Positions 58,109 to 64,000 of a stretch of 64,000 bases of DNA are shown here, one piece after another. Positions within the stretch are counted from its first letter, which is position 1. Each line of letters starts with the position of its first letter. Origin of the DNA: Herbiconiux solani NBRC 106740 (GTDB lineage Bacteria; Actinomycetota; Actinomycetes; Actinomycetales; Microbacteriaceae). Under the pieces are notes generated by a model. The model saw only the letters and a program-made list of their open reading frames with translations, was not told where the DNA came from and made no database searches. The stretch is taken from contig NZ_BCST01000007.1 in the NCBI RefSeq assembly GCF_001571005.1, forward strand, positions 62,001-126,000, given 5' to 3'. The translations under genes and the position numbers were made by a program.

Positions 58109-58609
58109 TCAGGCCATATCAAGGGAGAGCCTGCGAAGCAGCGCCGCAAGCCGGTCCTGATCGGCGCGGCTGAGTCCTGCCAGCAGCTCGGACTCGGCCC
58201 GCACCAGGTGCGAGATCGCGCCGTCGACCCGGTCGCGCCCCTCGTCCGTCATCCGCACCAGCACGCCCCGGCCGTCGTTCGGGTCGGTGCGTCGCTCGAC
58301 GAGCCCGCGCCGCACCATCCCGTCGATCCGGTTCGTCATCGTGCCGCTGGAGACGTAGGTCTGCTCGAGCAGCGCCTTCGGGCTCAGCTCGTGCGGTTCG
58401 CCGGCGCGGCGGAGTGCCGCCAGCACGTCGAACTCCCACGACTCGAGGTCGACCGTGGCGAAGGAGGCCCGGCGGGTGCGCTCGAGCTGCTTGGCCAGCC
58501 GGGAGACCCGGGAGAGGATCTTGAGCGGCGAGAAGTCGAGGTCGGGGTGCTCCCGCATCCACGCGTCGACGATCTCGTCGACGGTGTCCCGGGAGTCCCT
58601 GTTGTCCAT
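58109..58609 (-). CDS. MarR family transcriptional regulator
   Basis: 166 residues, dimeric winged-helix repressor. The DNA-binding part is LSPKALLEQTYVSSGTMTNRIDGMVRRGLVERRTDPNDGRGVLVRMTDEGR. Controlled genes unknown. ATG at 58609 is 6 bases after GATAAT. It converges on the ABC-F gene (10 bases apart). Confidence 0.9.
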   Translation of the reverse strand: MDNRDSRDTVDEIVDAWMREHPDLDFSPLKILSRVSRLAKQLERTRRASFATVDLESWEFDVLAALRRAGEPHELSPKALLEQTYVSSGTMTNRIDGMVRRGLVERRTDPNDGRGVLVRMTDEGRDRVDGAISHLVRAESELLAGLSRADQDRLAALLRRLSLDMA

Positions 58610-58692
58610 CCCCCCATTATCGTCACCGGGTCGGCCCGTGTCGTTCCCGGTCTGGCAGACTGGACTACTGCGCCGGGACGGGGTTCCGGTGA

Positions 58693-58764
58693 TCCGCCTT
58701 GGTGTAATGGCAGCACGACAGCCTTTGGAGCTGTTAGGTCTAGGTTCGAACCCTGGAGGCGGAG
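58693..58764 (+). tRNA. tRNA-Gln (anticodon TTG)
   Basis: 72 bases. Acceptor TCCGCCT pairs with AGGCGGA; anticodon stem ACAGC/GCTGT encloses CTTTGGA with TTG; T-arm GGTTCGAACCC. CCA is not encoded. Flanks at 58671-58679 and 58767-58775 are complementary. Confidence 0.97.
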
Positions 58765-58813
58765 CAGTCCCGGCGTGACGCCCGCGACCGCTCCCAGAGC
58801 TAGGAGAACCGGA

Positions 58814-60292
58814 ATGACCGACACCCGACTCGCGATCGTCGTCCTGGCTGCAGGCCAGGGCACCCGGATGAAATCCGCGACCCCCAAGCTGTTGCACGAG
58901 ATCGCGGGGCTCCCGCTGATCGGCCACGTCCTGGCCACGGCCGGGCAACTGGATGCGGCGCACACCGTGAGCGTCGTCCGGCACGAGCGCGACCGGGTCG
59001 TCGCCGTGATCGAGGACCACTTCCCGGGCAGCATCATCGTCGACCAGGACGAGATCCCCGGCACCGGCCGCGCCGTCGAGCAGGCGGTCGCGGCCCTCCC
59101 CGCCGACTTCGACGGGGACGTGCTGGTCGTCTCGGGCGACGTCCCCCTGCTCGACTCGGACACCCTCACCGAGCTGATCGCCGCCCACCGCGCCGGTGGC
59201 GCCGCAGCCACCCTGCTCTCCGCGCTGCCGGAGGACTCGACCGGCTACGGGCGCATCGTCCGCACCGCCGACGGCATGCTCGACCGCATCGTCGAGCAGA
59301 AGGATGCGAGCGACTCCGAGCTCGCCATCCGCGAGATCAATGCCGGCGTCTACGTCTTCGGTCTCGCCGAGCTCCGCGACCAGCTGGCCCAGGTCACGAC
59401 CGCGAACGCGCAGGGCGAGAAGTACCTGACCGACGTGATCGGCCTGCTCCGCCGCGCCGGTTCCGACGTGGCCGCCGTGCCCGTCGCCGAGCCGTGGATC
59501 GTCGCGGGCGTCAACGACCGCGCCCAGCTCAGCGAGGCCGCGGCCAAGCTCAACGCGCTGATCGTGCGCGGCTGGCAGCTGAACGGCGTGACCATCGTCG
59601 ACCCCGCCACCACGTGGATCGACCTCAAGGCGAGCCTCGCGGCCGACGTCGAGATCCTCCCCGGCACCCAGATCAAGGGGGCGACCAGCATCGCGCGCGG
59701 CGCGACCGTGGGCCCGGACACGACGCTCGTCGACTGCGAGATCGGTGAGGATGCGGTGGTGAAGCGCACCGACGCGACGCTCGCGGTGATCGGCGCACGT
59801 GCATCCGTCGGCCCGTTCGCCTACCTCCGGCCCAACACGGTGCTCGACGCCGACGGCAAGATCGGCACCTTCGTCGAGACCAAGAACTCGCACATCGGGG
59901 TCGGTTCGAAGGTGCCCCACCTCTCGTACATCGGCGACACCGAGGTCGGCACGGGCTCCAACGTCGGGGCCGGCACGATCACCGCGAACTACGACGGCGT
60001 GAACAAGCACCGCACGGTCGTGGGGTCGCACGCGCGCACCGGATCGCACAACGTGTTCGTCGCCCCGGTTAGAATCGGAGACGGCGCCTACACGGGCGCC
60101 GGAACGGTCGTCCGGAAAGACGTTCCCGCTGGCTCCCTCGCGATCAACGTGGCCCCTCAGCGGAACCTGGCCGGCTGGGTCGAGGAGAATCGACCCGGTT
60201 CGGCGGCGGCCACGGCGGCTTCGGCCGCCACCACGGAGGCTTCGGCCTCCACCACGGCGGCGGCGCAGTCGGCCGGAGAGAGCGGAGAATAG
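58814..60292 (+). CDS. glmU: Bifunctional GlmU: GlcNAc-1-P uridyltransferase / GlcN-1-P acetyltransferase
   Basis: 492 residues. Makes UDP-GlcNAc for peptidoglycan. Pyrophosphorylase motif LAAGQGTRMKSATPKLLHEI at the start; left-handed helix acetyltransferase with catalytic VETKNSHIGVG and NYDGVNKHRT. The C-terminal tail is Ala/Ser/Thr-rich and is coded by a tandem repeat that forms RNA hairpins. TAGGAGAACC precedes the ATG. tRNA-Gln lies 49 bases upstream; prs follows with no gap. Confidence 0.96.
   Translation: MTDTRLAIVVLAAGQGTRMKSATPKLLHEIAGLPLIGHVLATAGQLDAAHTVSVVRHERDRVVAVIEDHFPGSIIVDQDEIPGTGRAVEQAVAALPADFDGDVLVVSGDVPLLDSDTLTELIAAHRAGGAAATLLSALPEDSTGYGRIVRTADGMLDRIVEQKDASDSELAIREINAGVYVFGLAELRDQLAQVTTANAQGEKYLTDVIGLLRRAGSDVAAVPVAEPWIVAGVNDRAQLSEAAAKLNALIVRGWQLNGVTIVDPATTWIDLKASLAADVEILPGTQIKGATSIARGATVGPDTTLVDCEIGEDAVVKRTDATLAVIGARASVGPFAYLRPNTVLDADGKIGTFVETKNSHIGVGSKVPHLSYIGDTEVGTGSNVGAGTITANYDGVNKHRTVVGSHARTGSHNVFVAPVRIGDGAYTGAGTVVRKDVPAGSLAINVAPQRNLAGWVEENRPGSAAATAASAATTEASASTTAAAQSAGESGE
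60212..60253 (+). repeat. Two tandem 21-base repeats, each a cUUCGg hairpin
   Basis: GGCGGC-TTCG-GCCGCC (60214-60229) and GGAGGC-TTCG-GCCTCC (60235-60250) are perfect 6-bp stems with extra-stable UUCG tetraloops. The C-G to A-T change is compensatory. They lie in the last codons of glmU, 43 bases before prs. Confidence 0.75.
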
Positions 60293-61270
60293 GTGTCCGG
60301 AATCAAGGCCAGCGGAGAGAAGAGCCTCGTCGTCGTCTCAGGGCGGGCGCATCCTCAGCTGGCGGAGGACATCGCCGCCGAGCTCGGCACCACCCTCGTC
60401 GAGACCGAGGCCCGCACCTTCGCCAACGGCGAGCTCTACATCCGCTACGGCGAGAGCGTGCGCGGCAGCGACGTCTTCGTCATCCAGTCGCACACCGCGC
60501 CGATCAACGAGTGGCTCATGGAGCAGCTGATCATGGTCGATGCGCTCAAGCGCGCCTCGGCCAAGCGCATCACGGTGGTCGCGCCCTTCTACCCCTACGC
60601 CAGGCAGGACAAGAAGGGCCGCGGCCGCGAGCCGATCTCGGCCCGCCTGGTCGCCGACCTGTTCAAGGCCGCCGGCGCCGACCGCATCATGTCGGTCGAC
60701 CTGCACGCCGCTCAGATCCAGGGCTTCTTCGACGGCCCCGTCGACCACCTGTTCGCGATGCCGGTGCTGCTCGAGCACATGCGGCAGTCGCTCGACCCCG
60801 CGACCCTCACGGTCGTGTCGCCCGACATGGGCCGGGTGCGGGTGGCGGATGTCTGGAGCGACAAGCTCGGCGTGCCGCTCGCGATCATCCACAAGCGCCG
60901 CGACCCGCGGGTGCCGAACCAGGTCAGCGTGCACGAGATCGTCGGTGACGTGAGCGGCCGGGTCTGCCTGCTGGTCGACGACCTGATCGACACCGGCCGC
61001 ACGATCGTGGCCGCTGCCGAGGCGCTCAAGGCCAGCGGCGCGATCGGCGTCGTCGTCGCGGCGACGCACGCGGTGTTCTCCGACCCGGCGGTCGAGATCC
61101 TGCAGTCGCCGTTCATCGACTCGGTCGTCGTCACCGACACCCTTCCGCTTCCCCCCGAGAAGCACTGGGACAGACTGACCGTCCTCCCGATCGCCCCCCT
61201 GATCGCCCGCGCGATCCACGAGGTCTTCTCAGACGGGTCGGTCACCACGATGTTCGATGGAGATGCCTGA
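60293..61270 (+). CDS. prs: Ribose-phosphate pyrophosphokinase
   Basis: 325 residues. Makes PRPP from ribose-5-phosphate and ATP. Motifs: FANGELYIRYGESVRG, YARQDKKGRGREPISARL, HKRRDPR and the PRPP loop VDDLIDTGRTI. GTG start directly abuts the glmU stop. Overlaps mycoredoxin by one base. Confidence 0.96.
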   Translation: MSGIKASGEKSLVVVSGRAHPQLAEDIAAELGTTLVETEARTFANGELYIRYGESVRGSDVFVIQSHTAPINEWLMEQLIMVDALKRASAKRITVVAPFYPYARQDKKGRGREPISARLVADLFKAAGADRIMSVDLHAAQIQGFFDGPVDHLFAMPVLLEHMRQSLDPATLTVVSPDMGRVRVADVWSDKLGVPLAIIHKRRDPRVPNQVSVHEIVGDVSGRVCLLVDDLIDTGRTIVAAAEALKASGAIGVVVAATHAVFSDPAVEILQSPFIDSVVVTDTLPLPPEKHWDRLTVLPIAPLIARAIHEVFSDGSVTTMFDGDA

Positions 61271-61539
61271 TGCCCGCTTCGCTCGAGACGTTCACCCCTG
61301 AGGCCGGGGGCATCACGATGTTCTCCACCAGCTGGTGCGGTTACTGCGCGCGGCTGAAGAGCCAGCTCACGGCTCAGGGCATTCCGTTCACCGAGGTGAA
61401 CATCGAAGAGGTGGATGGCACGGCCGAGCTCGTGGCCGCAGTCAACGGCGGCAACCAGACGGTGCCGACGGTGGTGTTCCCCGACGGCTCGACCGCCACG
61501 AACCCCTCGGCCCGCGAGGTCGTCGAACGCATTGGATAG
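61270..61539 (+). CDS. Mycoredoxin / glutaredoxin-like protein
   Basis: 89 residues, thioredoxin fold, CGYC active site at about residues 23-26 (STSWCGYCARLK), cis-Pro in QTVPTVVF. CGYC is the mycoredoxin signature; such proteins reduce mycothiol mixed disulfides in actinobacteria. ATG shares one base with the prs stop. Confidence 0.88.
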   Translation: MPASLETFTPEAGGITMFSTSWCGYCARLKSQLTAQGIPFTEVNIEEVDGTAELVAAVNGGNQTVPTVVFPDGSTATNPSAREVVERIG

Positions 61540-61550
61540 TCAGGACTCAG

Positions 61551-62426
61551 ATGGCTGATCGCACCCCTTGGTCGCTCTCCGGCGCGCTGCGCGGGATGTT
61601 CCAGAAGCGCACGATCGACGCCGACACCTGGGACGACCTCGAAGACGCCCTGATCAAGGCCGACTTCGGCCCTGACATCACCGAGCAGGTGGTGGGGGAG
61701 CTGCGTGCCAACGTCGCGCGCTACAACACGACCGACCCTCGTGACCTGCAGCGGATGCTCCGCGAGACGATCGAGGAGCGGCTGTCGAAGTACGACCCGA
61801 CCCTCAAGCTCACCGAGCGCCCGGCGGTCGTGCTCGTCGTCGGCGTGAACGGCGTCGGCAAGACGACGACGATCGGCAAGTTCGCGCGGTTCCTCAAGAC
61901 CTACAACCGCTCGGTGGTCGTCGGTGCGGCCGACACGTTCCGTGCCGCCGCGGTCGAGCAGGTCGCGACCTGGGCCGAGCGGGCGGGTGCCGACGTGGTG
62001 CGGCCGCAGCACGAGGGACAGGATCCGGCCTCGGTCGCCTTCCAGACCATCGAGCGGGCGAAGGCGAACGGCACCGAGATCGTGCTGATCGACACCGCCG
62101 GCCGCCTGCAGACCAAGGGCGGGCTGATGGACGAGCTCGGCAAGATCCGCCGCGTGATCGAGAAGCAGGCGCCGGTCGCCGAGGTGCTGCTCGTGCTGGA
62201 TGCGACGACCGGGCAGAACGGGCTCGCCCAGGCCGATGCGTTCATCCAGCACGCCGGGGTCACCGGACTCGTGATCACGAAGCTCGACGGCTCGGCGAAG
62301 GCCGGGTTCGTGCTCGCGGTGCAGGAGAAGACCGGCATCCCGATCAAGCTCGTGGGTCAGGGTGAGGGCATCAACGATCTCACGGGTTTCACGCCGCACG
62401 TCTTCGCGCAGAACCTCGTGGGGTAG
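61551..62426 (+). CDS. ftsY: Signal recognition particle receptor FtsY
   Basis: 291 residues, NG-domain GTPase that docks SRP-ribosome complexes at the membrane. Motifs: VNGVGKTTTIGK, ADTFRAAAVEQ, LIDTAGRLQTK and TKLDGSAKAG. The acidic A-domain common in E. coli FtsY is absent, as in many actinobacteria. AGGA precedes the ATG. Confidence 0.95.
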   Translation: MADRTPWSLSGALRGMFQKRTIDADTWDDLEDALIKADFGPDITEQVVGELRANVARYNTTDPRDLQRMLRETIEERLSKYDPTLKLTERPAVVLVVGVNGVGKTTTIGKFARFLKTYNRSVVVGAADTFRAAAVEQVATWAERAGADVVRPQHEGQDPASVAFQTIERAKANGTEIVLIDTAGRLQTKGGLMDELGKIRRVIEKQAPVAEVLLVLDATTGQNGLAQADAFIQHAGVTGLVITKLDGSAKAGFVLAVQEKTGIPIKLVGQGEGINDLTGFTPHVFAQNLVG

Positions 62427-62452
62427 CGGGGCACTTTCTCTCGTTCTCTCGC

Positions 62453-62508
62453 CGAGAAGTCACCTTTACGTCCAAATCCGCTCGGGTGGACGTAAAAGTG
62501 ACTTCTCG
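62453..62508. repeat. 22-bp near-perfect inverted repeat between convergent genes
   Basis: 62453-62474 and 62487-62508 are complementary at 21 of 22 positions, loop 12 bases. AT content is well above the surroundings. Between ftsY and the convergent hydrolase. Confidence 0.75.
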
Positions 62509-62531
62509 ACGCGTGGGCGGGCGCCTCGGGG

Positions 62532-63359
62532 TCAGGGGTGGCGGGCGAGGAAGGTCTCGACCAGGGGGAGTACCTCGGGGTGCCTGGGGGTGTCGGCGTG
62601 GTTCGCGCCCTCGACGATCCGCAGCTCGGCACCCGGCAGGAGTCCCGCCACGTGGTGGGCCGCCTCGAGCCGCGGGCGGTCGCGACTGCCGGCGACCAGC
62701 AGCACCGGCATCGGGAAGGCGGCGATCGCCGCATCCGGAACCCGCGGCTGCCGCTCGGTCTCGCGCATGTACGCCGCGAGCGCGGCGCCGTCGTTCGCGA
62801 GGAACGCCGCTCGGGTCATGGGGTCGACCGCGTTCCCGGATGCCTGCTCCCAGTCGGCGAGGAACGCCGGCATCCCGCCCCGCTCGAGCGCCGCGATGCT
62901 GCCCGGGAAGAAGACGCGGTCGAACACCCCGACCCCGGTTCCGGGCGCGCCGGCGACACTCGTGAAGCTCGCCACCCGTCCGGGCGCCTCGGCGGCGAGC
63001 GAGAACCCGACCCGCGCCCCGAGCGAGTAGCCGAGGTAGTGCGCGCGCTCGAGCCCGAGCGCGTCGAGCACGGCGAGCACGTCGCCGACGAACAGCGGCA
63101 TCGCGTAGGAATGGTCGGCGTGCGGCTTGTCGCTCCGCCCGTGCCCACGGAGGTCGACCGTGATCACGGGCCGACCCGGCGACAACGCCTTGAGGTAGCC
63201 GAACCCGCGCCAGATCGCCTGCGAGAGCGCGGTCCCGTGCACGAGCACGATCGGCGTTGCCGACCCCGCCGCGGCCGTCGAGCCCTCCGCGCCGGCGGGC
63301 GGCGTGGTCACCCGGTAGGCGATGCGGATGCCGTCGGTCGGGTTGGTCGCGTAGTCCAC
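62532..63359 (-). CDS. Alpha/beta-fold hydrolase
   Basis: 275 residues. Oxyanion loop HGTALSQ, nucleophile elbow GYSLGARVGF (Ser), acid in LLVAGSRDRPR and His in EGANHADTP. Substrate unknown; similar to proline iminopeptidase or lactonase relatives. GTG start 6 bases after TAGCGT, whose TAG is also the stop of the upstream gene. Confidence 0.88.
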   Translation of the reverse strand: MDYATNPTDGIRIAYRVTTPPAGAEGSTAAAGSATPIVLVHGTALSQAIWRGFGYLKALSPGRPVITVDLRGHGRSDKPHADHSYAMPLFVGDVLAVLDALGLERAHYLGYSLGARVGFSLAAEAPGRVASFTSVAGAPGTGVGVFDRVFFPGSIAALERGGMPAFLADWEQASGNAVDPMTRAAFLANDGAALAAYMRETERQPRVPDAAIAAFPMPVLLVAGSRDRPRLEAAHHVAGLLPGAELRIVEGANHADTPRHPEVLPLVETFLARHP

Positions 63360-63368
63360 GGCTCCACG

Positions 63369-64000
63369 CTACTCGCGACGGGATGCTGGGAAGCGGCTGG
63401 CCACCTCCTCGAGCACCGACTCCGAGCCGGTGTAGATGCCGTCGCGGCGCGGCCAGTGGCTGATGACGTCGGTGAAGCCCAGCTCCGCCGCCCGCCCCAC
63501 CATGTCGTCGAACGCCCCGACGCTCTCGAGCGAGTACACCGCGGCCGAGTCGAACGAGAGGTACCGGTCGAGTGACGCCCGCTCCCGTCCGGCCGCCTCC
63601 AGCGACTCGTCCAACCGGGCCGACAGCTCGGCCACGCCCTTCCACCAGTCCTCGCCGCCGGCCTCGCTCTTGCCGGTCGTGACCCAGCCCTGAGCCCGCT
63701 CGGCGACGAGCGCGAGACCCTTCGGGCCGTTCGCGGCGAGCACGAAGGGCATCCGCGGGCGCTGCGCCGGCGCCCCCACCATCCGCGCCTCGTGCGCCTG
63801 GAACCACTGCCCGTCGGCCGAGATCCCCTCCGACCCCGGAGGCTCGAACCGGAGCAGCTCGTCCAGCAGCGCCACGAACTCGACGAAACGCTCGTGCCGC
63901 TCGCGCGCGGTCAGCTCCGCCTGCCCGAGCACGAAGGCGTCGAACCCCGTCCCGCCCGATCCGACCCCGAGCAGGAATCGCCCGCCCGAGATCTCGTCCA
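63369..64000 (-). CDS. LLM class flavin-dependent oxidoreductase, 5' end beyond window
   Basis: The C-terminal 210 residues of a luciferase-like monooxygenase. FLLGVGSGGTGFDAFVLG and PFVLAANGPKGLALVAERAQGWVT are family signatures (F420 or FMN binding). Substrate unknown. Its stop codon TAG is part of the -10 of the hydrolase gene next door. Confidence 0.85.
   Translation of the reverse strand, partial: DEISGGRFLLGVGSGGTGFDAFVLGQAELTARERHERFVEFVALLDELLRFEPPGSEGISADGQWFQAHEARMVGAPAQRPRMPFVLAANGPKGLALVAERAQGWVTTGKSEAGGEDWWKGVAELSARLDESLEAAGRERASLDRYLSFDSAAVYSLESVGAFDDMVGRAAELGFTDVISHWPRRDGIYTGSESVLEEVASRFPASRRE

Noticed and set aside
58610-60049. MarR gene read as a 646-residue protein
   Set aside because: The extra part is antisense to tRNA-Gln and glmU; the MarR start has GATAAT at the leaderless distance.

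Overview
The window is about 70% GC, densely packed and single-copy in character. Its families point to a high-GC actinobacterium: mycoredoxin, RsmI next to a Pmt O-mannosyltransferase, an AfsR/SARP regulator, DrrAB and a guanidine-III riboswitch. Codon style, frequent leaderless starts and the mix of families suggest Microbacteriaceae (inference). I see no prophage, insertion sequence or CRISPR array; this is ordinary chromosome with a conserved housekeeping block at the right end.

Region by region. 1-5115: part of a surface-polysaccharide locus (glmS cut by the window edge, NDP-sugar epimerase, UDP-sugar dehydrogenase, then a 359-base noncoding spacer rich in repeats and a divergent membrane GT2 synthase). 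5122-14780: a large LuxR/AAA regulator, a PMM-like HAD phosphatase, a type-B carboxylesterase, a methyltransferase, an FAD monooxygenase and small or low-complexity hypotheticals. 14840-26269: lipid and ion functions (acyl-CoA ligase, LtrA, Na+/H+ antiporter, gamma carbonic anhydrase, acyl-CoA dehydrogenase), a DUF4349 lipoprotein, a CsbD-like stress protein, an aldo/keto reductase, an MFS carrier and a Pr6Pr membrane protein. 26371-34687: HrpA helicase, then a translationally coupled pair of a processive GT2 polysaccharide synthase and a membrane-anchored GH18 enzyme with two chitin-binding modules. 34960-39208: DUF1684/YyaL operon and a sulfurtransferase. 39294-40847: a promoter, a 42-codon leader ORF, a mutually exclusive hairpin set ending in an intrinsic terminator, and rtcB, a candidate attenuation-controlled RNA-repair unit. 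40994-46747: DrrAB exporter, SARP regulator and the guanidine-III riboswitch/sugE unit. 46846-62426: YeiH, Pmt, RsmI, MetG, TatD, KsgA, IspE, Apt, a second Pr6Pr protein, an ABC-F ATPase, MarR, tRNA-Gln, GlmU, Prs, mycoredoxin and FtsY. 62532-64000: alpha/beta hydrolase and a flavin-dependent oxidoreductase cut by the edge.

Themes across the window. About two dozen genes have a TAnnnT (or close) -10 hexamer ending 6-7 bases before the start codon, the geometry of leaderless transcripts. Several convergent gene pairs are separated by long near-perfect inverted repeats. GlmS, GlmU, the UDP-sugar enzymes, two GT2 synthases and a chitinase-like enzyme together suggest investment in amino-sugar polymers. 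The most interesting candidates for new biology are the leader/terminator in front of rtcB, the GT2-GH18 pair, and two covarying cUUCGg hairpins inside the end of glmU.
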